Assembly: GCF_020012125.1 (NCBI RefSeq)
Contig: NZ_JAIFAG010000004.1
Span: 1-64,000 of the forward strand
Source: Hymenobacter psoromatis
Lineage (GTDB): Bacteria; Bacteroidota; Bacteroidia; Cytophagales; Hymenobacteraceae
DNA: 64,000 nt
Direction of reading: 5' to 3'
A program made the translations under genes and the position numbers. The stretch's first letter is position 1; every line of letters begins with the position of its first letter. Shown here one piece after another: positions 1 through 7,646 of the stretch. The notes beneath the pieces were generated by a model. It did not search any database, was not told the origin of the DNA, and was given only the letters and a program-made list of their open reading frames with translations.

Positions 1-421
1 CCACGGCCTCGTCGGCGGGGTGCGGATTTTCGCGCTGCACGTTTTCAATCAGACGGGCTTCTTCGGCCTGCCGCTCACTCATTTCGCGCACGTTGCACAA
101 GATGGTGGGCAACCCGGCCCGCTCGTGGGCCGCGTAACGCCGCGCCCCTGCCACCAGGGCAAATTGCTTGCCCTCGACGGGTTCCGCCAGTGGGCGCACC
201 GTAATGGGCTGAATCAGGCCCGAATGCCGGATGCTCTCGGTCAATTCTTCTAAGCCCGGCGCATTCATGGCCGTGCGGTAATTGCCACCGATGTACAACG
301 CATCAAGCGGAAAGTGGCGCAGCTCAACGCCCATCAGGGCCACGGCGGCAACGGGTTGAAGCGCGGGGGCTTCGTTGGGCTCGGCAGCAGCTACCAGCGT
401 CTCTAATTTTAGGGCTCCCAT
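1..421 (-). CDS. ParB/Spo0J-family partition protein (N-terminal part, cut by window edge)
   Basis: Read on the minus strand from ATG at 421 and running off the left edge, about 140 residues are visible. The translation contains the ParB nuclease-like core: a GNYRT stretch, then IRHSGLIQPITVRP, then GARRYAAHERAG (the GxRRxxAxxxAG signature) and LIENVQREN just before the edge. Proteins of this family bind centromere-like sites and act with a ParA ATPase in plasmid segregation; some relatives are nucleoid-occlusion or replication factors. No ParA is adjacent inside the window; its usual partner may lie beyond the left edge, and the ParA-like gene at 51270 heads the transfer operon. Family assignment is firm; a partition role is inference. 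Confidence 0.85.
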   Translation of the reverse strand, partial: MGALKLETLVAAAEPNEAPALQPVAAVALMGVELRHFPLDALYIGGNYRTAMNAPGLEELTESIRHSGLIQPITVRPLAEPVEGKQFALVAGARRYAAHERAGLPTILCNVREMSERQAEEARLIENVQRENPHPADEAV

Positions 422-513
422 GATAATAGACAAGATTTTAACGGTTTAATGAGTTACCAATCTGCTCCTTTTGGTACCGGATAGGAGTTTCTACCCGGTA
501 CCGTGGGGGCGAC

Positions 514-1485
514 TTAGGCGGCCAGCGCCATCTGCTTCGGCTGGGCTATAGCGGCCGGGCTGCTGGGCAGCGCCGGTATCTCCGGCTGGGGTGGCTCGTA
601 GCCTAAAATCAAATTAGCGGCTTTCTGCGCGTGGCTGGCTGCCTGTATCAAGAGCTTCTTGTCGTTGCGGAGGCAACCAAGCCAGAATTGCAGATAAGCG
701 GCCGTGTTCTCGTCGGTGGCTTCGGGGCTGATACCGGCCGCACCGCACAGGAAGGCCGCGCCCATCTCAGCGGTCAGCTCCTCGCGGGCGTACCCGGCGG
801 CTCCCTTCGTGGCCATGTTGCCGGCGAGGTCAGGGCGGTTGAGACGCTTGGCGTGGCCGGTGGCGTGGGTGAACTCGTGGAACAGCGTTTTATAGTAGTG
901 TTCCGCGTTGATGAAGCTGCCAAAAGCGGGCATATTCACGTAGTCCTGGCCGGGCACGTAGTAAGCGCGCTGGTCGAGGCTGGTGAGGCGGGGGCGGTCG
1001 GCCCAGCTTGATACAATGGCCTCCGCCACTTCGAGCGGCTGGTGCTTACCCGTCACTTCCTCGGGCAGTAGCAGGTTCACACCTTCCACGTCGGCCACGT
1101 TGAAAACGGTCGAGTAGCGCACGAAGGCCCGGCGCTCGGTATCCTCGTCCGACTGCGCGCCCTCCTTCATTTTCTCGGTGACGTTGTAGAAAATGATGGG
1201 AAAGCCCTTGGCCCCCTTGCGAATGTTGCCGCCCAGCTTTTTAGCCTGCTGGAACGTCACGAACAACGGCACGCCCTCGCTGAGGAAGTGCAACAGAAAG
1301 GCGTTGATGCCCGTGTAGACGTGCTGCGTGGCGTAGTTGCGGGGAGAGCCCAGCGAGTGCCAAGGCTTCTGCCACGGAATTTGGCCGGCCGCCATCTTTT
1401 CCAAGATGCGGTCGGTGATTACCTGGTAGGCGTCGGCTTTTGCAGCGCCGGCACCTGGGGTAGGAGTGTTGCGAACACTATCCAT
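514..1485 (-). CDS. ardC: ArdC-like anti-restriction protein with zincin metallopeptidase domain
   Basis: 323 residues. The N-terminal part (about 18-135) matches the ArdC ssDNA-binding domain in pattern (ITDRILEKMAAGQIPWQKPW, then YTGINAFLL). The C-terminal part is a MPTase-PolyVal-type zincin with HEFTH at 203-207 followed by an EELTAE motif that can supply the third metal ligand. ArdC proteins protect incoming single-stranded plasmid DNA from restriction during conjugation, which fits a transfer plasmid. The gene stands alone between the ParB gene and a gene-poor region and is preceded by a candidate operator/promoter (1542-1566). Family confident; anti-restriction activity inferred from the family. 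Confidence 0.88.
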   Translation of the reverse strand: MDSVRNTPTPGAGAAKADAYQVITDRILEKMAAGQIPWQKPWHSLGSPRNYATQHVYTGINAFLLHFLSEGVPLFVTFQQAKKLGGNIRKGAKGFPIIFYNVTEKMKEGAQSDEDTERRAFVRYSTVFNVADVEGVNLLLPEEVTGKHQPLEVAEAIVSSWADRPRLTSLDQRAYYVPGQDYVNMPAFGSFINAEHYYKTLFHEFTHATGHAKRLNRPDLAGNMATKGAAGYAREELTAEMGAAFLCGAAGISPEATDENTAAYLQFWLGCLRNDKKLLIQAASHAQKAANLILGYEPPQPEIPALPSSPAAIAQPKQMALAA

Positions 1486-1531
1486 TTTGTGAGGATTTTT
1501 AGGAAGGGCTTCGTTACCCTTTCCTTACTAT

Positions 1532-1566
1532 AAAGATACCGCTTTGTTGCTAAATTAGCAACAAAG
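1532..1566 (-). promoter_or_regulatory. Promoter with inverted-repeat operator upstream of ardC
   Basis: CTTTGTTGCTAA and its exact reverse complement face each other with one base between them (1542-1566). On the minus strand a TATCTTTA box, close to the Bacteroidetes -7 consensus TAnnTTTG, lies just downstream of the repeat. The repeat is therefore placed where a repressor would block the ardC promoter. The protein that binds it is unknown; an XRE-type regulator is encoded at 46944-47312 but no link can be shown from sequence. Confidence 0.5.
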
Positions 1567-1830
1567 TGAGCGAATATTTTCGCTGTTTTTCTATCTTTAT
1601 TTTCTCGCAAAACTGCCTTAAATCGTAGCAAACGGACTTTTTCTTCCCTTAAGTTATTTCATCTGCTCAGCTTTAATGACGATTGTTTACGTGTTGCCCA
1701 AATAGCAATTGCAATGACCTTGCTAGTATCATTCAATATCTTTTTCAGAAAGACAATATCATAAATTCTCAAGCCAAGAATTTTTAGAACCCACTTCTTG
1801 ACCCGATAAAATGAAGCTTCTGGTAGTCAT

Positions 1831-2059
1831 AGGGGTTTTTGTTCCAAAAGGGCGGTTTTACACGCTAAGCCCTTTATCAAAAAGGGTAGCTCAAAAACCT
1901 ACTTAAAAAGGGCGATTCCAAGAGATTGAGAGGGGTAGGGCAAGCCTATCCGAAAGGATTTTCTTTTTGATAAAACTGGCATCCCCTCTGGCAATAATCA
2001 ATAAATCAATTGGTTAACTACTTAGCGTGTAAAACCGCCCTTTTGGAACAAGAACTCCT
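1831..2059. mobile_element. MITE-like element with 39-bp terminal inverted repeats
   Basis: The left arm 1831-1869 (core TTCCAAAAGGGCGGTTTTAC) and the right arm 2021-2059 are inverted copies with two mismatches, enclosing about 150 bp with no open reading frame of note. A short non-coding element bounded by long inverted repeats is typical of a MITE. No convincing target duplication is seen, so the exact ends are uncertain. Confidence 0.6.
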
Positions 2060-2074
2060 TTATCAGCTGCGAAA

Positions 2075-2191
2075 CAGGAGAGCATCAAAAAGTGTGGGGC
2101 AGTCGCGGTCACCAATCTTTTGGCCGCTATAGGAGAAACCGTTGTCGCTAGCCACTTATCCAACTGCCCCACACTTTTTGATGCTTTCCTG
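2075..2191. repeat. Second MITE-like inverted repeat element (29-bp arms)
   Basis: Arms 2075-2103 and 2163-2191 are inverted repeats with one mismatch; the inner 23 bp (2081-2103 and 2163-2185, core AAAAAGTGTGGGGCAGT) are exact. The 59-bp interior has no gene. The right arm ends exactly where a scrap of IS3 transposase begins, which suggests insertion next to or into a decayed insertion sequence. It could alternatively fold as a large hairpin in RNA. Confidence 0.55.
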
Positions 2192-2248
2192 ATTACAGTA
2201 GTCAAAATAGTCAGCGACGCTGGCCTGCGTGTCGGCTAAGTCAGCAAA
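2191..2248 (-). pseudogene. Remnant of an IS3-family transposase (OrfB fragment)
   Basis: Minus-strand translation gives FADLADTQASVADYFDYCN, clearly related to the C-terminal stretch FADLADAQASVAEYFDYYN of the intact IS3 OrfB at 20265-21164. Only about 19 codons survive, so this is a decayed relative of the IS3 element present twice in the window. The rest of the surrounding region from 1567 to 2577 contains no other recognisable gene. Confidence 0.8.
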
Positions 2249-2577
2249 ATGATAAGTATATTATTTATAATGAATATAATTTTTGCTAAAATGCATTCTG
2301 CATTTGTCTTCCACCATTCGGCAAGCAAAAGTATTCATTCAGCGAGTGATTGACCTAAAATATAATTTATGACCATCTTTATTGGCAATAAAACAGTTTT
2401 AATGGCATGGTTATAGTACTTTGGCAATAACCTCTGCTCTCTTTAATTACTCATTTACTAGCGGGCCGCTGCCAGAAAAGCGGATTTTACAATAGCCCTA
2501 GTGACCGTCAACTTTGATGATAACTAGCACCTAACGCGTTACGTTATTGAACGCTTCAGGTCTTTATACCTTAAAAG
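2249..2577. other. AT-rich gene-free stretch upstream of the light-response cluster
   Basis: No open reading frame with family resemblance is seen. The region is markedly AT-rich compared with its coding neighbours and presumably carries the promoter of the response-regulator gene at 2578. TAGTACTTTG near 2413-2422 resembles but does not exactly match the TAnnTTTG box. Confidence 0.4.
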
Positions 2578-3018
2578 ATGTCGCACTTAGCTTACCTAAT
2601 CGAAAATGACCATATCACGGCCGTCGTCACCGAATTGGTACTGCGGAAAAACCTGCGGCGAGGGGAAGTACAGCACTTTGTCAATGGCCAAGTCGCCTTC
2701 AACCAACTGCTGGCAGATGTAAAAGCAGTCGATAAGATTCCTGATTTAATATTATTGGACTTAAATATGCCCGTCATGGACGGCTGGGAATTTCTGGATG
2801 CGTTCATGAAGCTTCCCCTGACTAAGCAGGTGTGCGTGTTTGTACTCACCTCTTCTATTCATCCCGACGACCGCGAAAAAGCCAAGCATTATGGCATGGT
2901 GAAAGGCTTTTTCTCCAAACCGCTGGATGGCAATAGTGTGGCGTGGATGCAGCAGTTTGTCCAACTGGCGGGGGCCAGTACCCGGGCAAAAAGGTTATAC
3001 ACCAGTCAAATAGTCTAG
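2578..3018 (+). CDS. Single-domain response regulator (Rcp1-like receiver)
   Basis: 146 residues forming one receiver domain and nothing else. Asp61 in LILLDLNMP is the phosphoacceptor; acidic-pocket residues lie in IENDH (9-12, where the usual ED pair is partly replaced by EN-D), the switch Thr/Ser is in VFVLTSS, and the conserved Lys is in FFSKPL. Such stand-alone receivers usually pass phosphate from a histidine kinase to an output elsewhere, and in cyanobacteria and Bacteroidetes often accompany photoreceptor kinases. The kinase gene follows 57 bp downstream and a paralogous receiver overlaps that kinase. It is most similar in this window to the receivers at 4576 and 6294. Confidence 0.93.
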   Translation: MSHLAYLIENDHITAVVTELVLRKNLRRGEVQHFVNGQVAFNQLLADVKAVDKIPDLILLDLNMPVMDGWEFLDAFMKLPLTKQVCVFVLTSSIHPDDREKAKHYGMVKGFFSKPLDGNSVAWMQQFVQLAGASTRAKRLYTSQIV

Positions 3019-3074
3019 GGGCTCCTCCAAAGGCCAAGTAGTGCTATCTCAACCATTTTACTGATACTTTATTC

Positions 3075-4589
3075 GTGTCAACGCTACTTAAACAGCATCC
3101 TGAGCTAGCCGCGTCAATCACCTATAATCCGGTGGTGGTTGACTTTCTGCAAAACTCGTTGACGGATGGTCTTTTATACTGGAATTTGTTGCTACCCACC
3201 GAAAGTTGGGTGAATGCTGCCTTCTGGCAGACATTAGGCTATTCTCCAGACCAAGTGCCTACTAACCCCGCTGCCTGGCGCGCTTGTATCGACCCCACCG
3301 ACTTAGCCACCGCTTGGCAAAGGGCAGAAGTATGCGCCCAGGACCCCTCCCAGGATTTCGACCTGGTGCTGCAGGGTACGTACCGCGAGGGCTCGCCCGC
3401 GTGGCTACGTTGCCGGGGGGTAGTGCTGCGCGGTGATGGGGGTAGTGCCTCCTGGCTGGTAGGGGCGCTGTTCGACGTGACGAAGGAAAAACACAAAGAA
3501 GCCTATGCTCAGGAGGTAGCGACCCACTACAGCTCTATTCTGAGTAACCAGTCGGTTTACATCTTAAAGACGGACCCGCAGGGGAACTACACCTACGCGA
3601 ATGACTTTTTCTACGCGCGCTTCGGCTGGGATAACAACATTATTGGCACTTCGTCGCTCCTCAGCATTGTGGAGGAAGACCGGCCGAAGTGCCTGGAAGT
3701 AGTGATGCAGTGCTTTCAGGCCCCGGAGGTACCGCACCAGGTGATTCTGCGCAAGCCCTACCGCGACGGCTCCATCAAGTCCAATCACTGGGAGTTTAAA
3801 GGTATTCTGGGCGAAGGGGGCGAGCTAAAGGAAATCCTGTGCGTTGGCTACGACGTGACCTTGCTGCTGGAAAACCTCCAGCGGGCGCAGCACCTGCTCG
3901 ACGTGACCAGCCAGCAGAACCTGCGGCTGCAAAACTTTGCCTACATTATTTCGCACAACATTCGCTCGCATTCGGCCAACCTGACGTCGCTCGTGCAGCT
4001 TTTGTCGGAAGCCAAGGGCAAAGAGCAGAAAACCATGTTTTTGCAGATGCTGACTACCAGCACCGAGCAACTGGCCGATACTATCGTTAACCTCAACGAT
4101 ATCGTCACCATCAACAACAACGTCAGCAAGCCCAAAGCGTTGCGCACGCTCAAAACGGAGATTGACAAAGCGCTGGAGGCGCTGAGCGTGCTCATTCGCC
4201 AGCACCACATTACGGTGGAAGTGGCGGTGCCCCCGGCCCTGACCGTGACCGTAGTGCCGGCGTACCTGGACAGCATTCTGCTCAACCTGATTAGCAACGC
4301 GGTCAAATACCGGGCCCTGGACCGGCCCGCCTTTATTCGGCTGCACGCGCAGGCTACGCCAGGGGGGGTAGGGCTGACGGTACAGGATAATGGGCTTGGG
4401 ATTGATGTGGTCAGGTACCGCTCGAAGCTCTTTGGCATGTACAAAACGTTTCATGACAACGAAGACGCGCGCGGGGTAGGCCTGTTTATTACTAAAAACC
4501 AGGTGGAAGCCATGCAAGGCACTATCGCGGTAGACAGCGAAGTCGGCGTGGGCTCCACCTTTACTATCCAATTCCATGAAAACCCCTAA
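3075..4589 (+). CDS. PAS-domain sensor histidine kinase
   Basis: 504 residues from a GTG start. Two PAS-like regions (about 25-140 and 150-265) precede a dimerisation/phosphoacceptor helix with the H-box AYIISHNIRSHSAN (His294), then an ATP-binding domain with N-box LISNAVKYR, G1-box DNGLGID and G2-box ARGVGLFITKN. No transmembrane segment is seen, so it should act in the cytoplasm. The second PAS carries no clear cofactor cysteine or histidine signature that I can assign. Its stop codon lies inside the following receiver gene (14-bp overlap), so the two are probably translated together and form a phosphorelay. The signal is unknown; the light-related neighbourhood makes a photo- or redox-linked role plausible. 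Confidence 0.92.
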   Translation: MSTLLKQHPELAASITYNPVVVDFLQNSLTDGLLYWNLLLPTESWVNAAFWQTLGYSPDQVPTNPAAWRACIDPTDLATAWQRAEVCAQDPSQDFDLVLQGTYREGSPAWLRCRGVVLRGDGGSASWLVGALFDVTKEKHKEAYAQEVATHYSSILSNQSVYILKTDPQGNYTYANDFFYARFGWDNNIIGTSSLLSIVEEDRPKCLEVVMQCFQAPEVPHQVILRKPYRDGSIKSNHWEFKGILGEGGELKEILCVGYDVTLLLENLQRAQHLLDVTSQQNLRLQNFAYIISHNIRSHSANLTSLVQLLSEAKGKEQKTMFLQMLTTSTEQLADTIVNLNDIVTINNNVSKPKALRTLKTEIDKALEALSVLIRQHHITVEVAVPPALTVTVVPAYLDSILLNLISNAVKYRALDRPAFIRLHAQATPGGVGLTVQDNGLGIDVVRYRSKLFGMYKTFHDNEDARGVGLFITKNQVEAMQGTIAVDSEVGVGSTFTIQFHENP

Positions 4590-4986
4590 GCTGGCCTACG
4601 TAGTGGAGGATGACCGTATTACGGCCGTTATCACGGAGTTTATCGTTAAAAAGGACCTGCGTTACCGCGCGGTCCAGACGTTTGGCAACGGGCAGCTGGC
4701 CTTCAACCAGCTGCAGGAAGTGGTGCGCACGGGGGGTAGCATCCCAGATTTGATTCTGCTCGACCTGAATATGCCGCAAATGGATGGCTGGGAGTTTTTA
4801 GATGCTTTCGGTACCCTACCCCTGGCGCAGGAAGGGGTGCGCGTGTTCATCCTCACATCGTCCATTCAGCCCACGGACATAGAAAAATCCACGCATTACA
4901 AAGAGGTGAAAGGCTATTTTTCCAAGCCCTTGGGCAAGGTAAACGTGCAGCGTATGAAGTCTTTGCTTTGGGAAGCGAGCGATTAG
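4576..4986 (+). CDS. Single-domain response regulator, coupled to the kinase
   Basis: 136 residues, receiver only. Acid pocket VEDDR (10-14), phosphoacceptor Asp63 in LILLDLNMPQMDGWEF, switch in VFILTSS and Lys in GYFSKPL. It starts 14 bp before the end of the kinase gene, the usual arrangement for a cognate pair. It is a close paralogue of the receiver at 2578, so one kinase may feed two receivers. No DNA-binding output domain is present. Confidence 0.93.
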   Translation: MKTPKLAYVVEDDRITAVITEFIVKKDLRYRAVQTFGNGQLAFNQLQEVVRTGGSIPDLILLDLNMPQMDGWEFLDAFGTLPLAQEGVRVFILTSSIQPTDIEKSTHYKEVKGYFSKPLGKVNVQRMKSLLWEASD

Positions 4987-5002
4987 CAGCAGGAAGCCGT
5001 CC

Positions 5003-6094
5003 ATGTGTAAAGCTCGTCCTTTTTCTACTTTCTTAGGGAAGGTATCTGGGCTGATGTGCGCTATTCTTTCCATTATTGCAATGCCTGCTTTGTCGGCCAC
5101 GAACTCGTTACCGCCCTATTTTTCTTATCTAGCCGTGGCAAGCGCTAGCGGGGTAGGACTGGCTTTTCCGGGAGTTACGCCCGCCGTATTGGGGCCAATA
5201 GTAGTGGTGGGCCTGGTAGTGTTGGGCTTAGCGCACGGCGCTTGCGACCAGCTCGTGCTGCCGGCCACGGGGCAAGTGCGCCGTAGCCAGCGAGCCTATT
5301 TGGGTAGGTTTGTGCTGGGCTACTTAAGTTTGGCGGCGGTAGCAGGGCTGGGCTGGTGGTACTGGCCGGGGGTAGCGGTAGGCTTGTTCTTTATGCTAAC
5401 TATTTGGCACTGGGGCTCGGCCGATGCGCCGGCCCAGCCCGGCCAACTGCTGCTCTGGTTGGCGCACAGCTTGTTGCGCGGGGCACTCTTATTTGCGGTC
5501 CCGGCCTGGTGGTGGCCCGCCGAGATTCAGCACAGCGTGAATGGTCTGCTGACGTTTGCTGGGGCGGTGCCACTAGGGGCGGCTGGGTTTACCAGCGTGG
5601 CGCAGGGGCTCTGGCCGCTGGTAGGCGTTGGGCACCTGGTCCTGTGGGCCTACTACATCAAGCACCGGGAATTTAAGCGTGCGTATACCGATTGCAGGGA
5701 AGTAGTGCTCCTAACCGTCCTGTTGCTGACCGTGCCGCCGCTGCTGGCATTGGGAGTGTATTTTGTCTTCTGGCACAGCTTACAGCACATGCTGCGTCTC
5801 AACCGGGTGTTCGGTCACGTTGCCCTAGGGGGGCATCGCAGGGCGTGGGCAACGTTGGGGCAGGAGGTAGTTTTTTTTATTCGGCGGGCCCTGCCCTTGT
5901 TGGTGGTAAGCTTGGCTGTGCCCATCGGCTTGTATCTGCTTGTGCCAGCCAAGCTGGCCGCGCTCGATACCTTATTGGGAATCGTGGTAATTACGGCCGC
6001 TATCCTGACCCTGCCGCACGCACTGCTAGTGAGTATCGCTTTAGATTCCGCTAACTGGCGCGCCGGGAAAGATAAGCCGGGAATGGCGGCGTAA
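5003..6094 (+). CDS. blh: Brp/Blh-family beta-carotene 15,15'-dioxygenase
   Basis: 363 residues, a polytopic membrane protein rich in Leu/Val/Gly. The family's conserved histidines are visible: LAHGACDQ (His78), WHWGSADA (His136, with Asp141), AHSLLRG (His155) and FWHSLQHMLRL (His258, His262). Blh enzymes cleave beta-carotene into two retinals, the chromophore of microbial rhodopsins, and the rhodopsin gene lies 1.6 kb downstream on the same strand. A GGAAG stretch upstream of ATG 5003 supports that start, although the first 35 residues are longer than usual for the family. Beta-carotene synthesis genes are not in the window and must be elsewhere. Confidence 0.9.
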   Translation: MCKARPFSTFLGKVSGLMCAILSIIAMPALSATNSLPPYFSYLAVASASGVGLAFPGVTPAVLGPIVVVGLVVLGLAHGACDQLVLPATGQVRRSQRAYLGRFVLGYLSLAAVAGLGWWYWPGVAVGLFFMLTIWHWGSADAPAQPGQLLLWLAHSLLRGALLFAVPAWWWPAEIQHSVNGLLTFAGAVPLGAAGFTSVAQGLWPLVGVGHLVLWAYYIKHREFKRAYTDCREVVLLTVLLLTVPPLLALGVYFVFWHSLQHMLRLNRVFGHVALGGHRRAWATLGQEVVFFIRRALPLLVVSLAVPIGLYLLVPAKLAALDTLLGIVVITAAILTLPHALLVSIALDSANWRAGKDKPGMAA

Positions 6095-6124
6095 AACGGA
6101 GGTAAATTAAATAAATATATAATT

Positions 6125-6140
6125 TACTTGTATCTTTATT
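6125..6140 (+). promoter_or_regulatory. Candidate promoter upstream of the REC-BLUF gene
   Basis: TATCTTTA at 6131-6138 resembles the Bacteroidetes -7 box TAnnTTTG and lies in an AT-rich spacer between blh and the next gene. No operator repeat is evident. Confidence 0.35.
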
Positions 6141-6293
6141 ACGCAGCCGTTTTCTGTATTGTGTAATCATGTAAGATACTACTTAGTAGTGGATTATCTT
6201 CTAAACTACGTAATTATTTTGTCCTTCACTTAAGTAAAAGTTTAGCGCTTGCTGGCCCCACCTCCGCTGAATCAGTGCCTAGCCATCCCCAGT

Positions 6294-7175
6294 ATGCCCA
6301 AATCTGATTTGAAGCTAGTTTACGTGATTGAGGATAACCACCTCACGGCTACCATTACGAAAGTGCTTGTAGAAAAAAGCTTGCTCGAAGCCCAGGTGCA
6401 GCTCTATGCGAATGGCCAGCGGGCGCTAAAACAGCTCACGGCGGTGCTGCAGGAGGGGGCCAATCTGCCAGACCTCATTTTGCTCGACCTGAACATGCCG
6501 CTGATGGACGGCTGGGAATTCCTAGATGCTTTCGAGTCCCTACCCCTCACGCACCCCATATGCGTACTGCTGCTAACGTCCTCCATTAATTCGGAGGACC
6601 GGCTAAGAGCTGCCCGCCACCAGGCGGTGGCGGGCTATTTTACGAAGCCGTTAGTACTGAATGTGATGTCCCGGATACTACGCTTGCACCGGGATGCCAG
6701 TGGGCCAGATGATGGGGAACCTGTACGGCCAGGGGGACTCCATTATCTGGTTTACCAGAGCCACGCCACAATGCCATTTGGCGATGTGCAACTGGCGAAA
6801 TTGCTCGCTCAATCCCGCGCCTTCAATGCGTCCCACGGCTTAACGGGGGTGCTGCTCTATAGTCACGGCAATATCGTGCAATTATTAGAGGGAAGCGAAG
6901 CCAACGTGCGCGCGGTTTTCGCGCGCATCGCACAGGATCCGCGCCACACCAACATTATAAAGCTGGCCGATGGCTTGGCAACTCACCGGTTATTTGCCCA
7001 ATGGTCGATGGGGTTCCACACTAGTAATCCGGTTGATTTTAGGCAGCTGACCGGGTATCGCAACCCCGACGACCAGAATTATTTCGGGGACAGTGCTGAC
7101 CTGCTAGAGGCGGAGTTACCGAGGTTACTAGCTAACTTTTTTACCGATAGCAGCTTAGCTGGAACAGTCGTGTAA
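6294..7175 (+). CDS. Response regulator fused to a BLUF blue-light sensor domain
   Basis: From ATG 6294 (MPKSDLK; a TTG at 6249 would add 15 unlike residues) the protein has 293 residues. Residues 5-130 are a receiver with Asp65 in LILLDLNMP. Residues 149-245 are a BLUF domain: Tyr154, Asn178, Gln196, Trp237 and Met239 fall at exactly the spacing of AppA Tyr21, Asn45, Gln63, Trp104 and Met106, and LLEGS plus QDPRH match the fold. BLUF domains bind flavin and respond to blue light. Here the sensor is joined to a receiver, so light could tune phosphotransfer or receiver partnering. The receiver is closely related to the stand-alone ones at 2578 and 4576. Confidence 0.92.
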   Translation: MPKSDLKLVYVIEDNHLTATITKVLVEKSLLEAQVQLYANGQRALKQLTAVLQEGANLPDLILLDLNMPLMDGWEFLDAFESLPLTHPICVLLLTSSINSEDRLRAARHQAVAGYFTKPLVLNVMSRILRLHRDASGPDDGEPVRPGGLHYLVYQSHATMPFGDVQLAKLLAQSRAFNASHGLTGVLLYSHGNIVQLLEGSEANVRAVFARIAQDPRHTNIIKLADGLATHRLFAQWSMGFHTSNPVDFRQLTGYRNPDDQNYFGDSADLLEAELPRLLANFFTDSSLAGTVV

Positions 7176-7646
7176 GCTTGCTGAGCGCACGTGCAGTAGA
7201 CTATGCTTCACAACTTACTCTTTCTCGGCTACTTGACTTGGGCTGCTCTAGAAGAGGTAGGAACGACTAGAAGAAGGGTGCAATAGGTTGGCTTTCTAGG
7301 CGAGCTGATTAAGGCTATACCTTGAACAGTAAGACGTTAAGTGCTAATGGCACGGGCTTTGTCCTGTTTAGAAGAGCTGCTCAATGTGACCCATCATGGC
7401 GGCAATGTTAAAGTGGAGGTTGGAGGCGAGCCGCTGGTGACTTGACTAGCCCACATTGCGCCAAAGACGAGAACGAAATTGTATTAAGCTTGAAATGCGA
7501 AGACCAGCTTGCGATAAATACTGATTAATAAAAAATAAATAAAAGCCGTCAAACAGTTCATAATTAGCTAAGTTATACGTAGCGGATTCACAACCCTCCA
7601 CCGCCTCACCAACTAATCATCAAATAGTACTTTTAATTGTTTTCTT
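7176..7646. other. 470-bp intergenic region before the rhodopsin gene, with a possible transposase tail
   Basis: On the minus strand around 7375-7450 a short frame reads SHQRLASNLHFNIAAMMGHI followed by EQLF and a stop, resembling the C-terminus of a transposase; no more of it is recognisable. The 3' part (7510-7640) is AT-rich and presumably carries the rhodopsin promoter, but no clear TAnnTTTG box is seen. Confidence 0.3.

Noticed and set aside
3825..4577. A 250-codon minus-strand frame
   Set aside because: It is the complement of the histidine kinase, shows Arg/His-rich nonsense and no family pattern.
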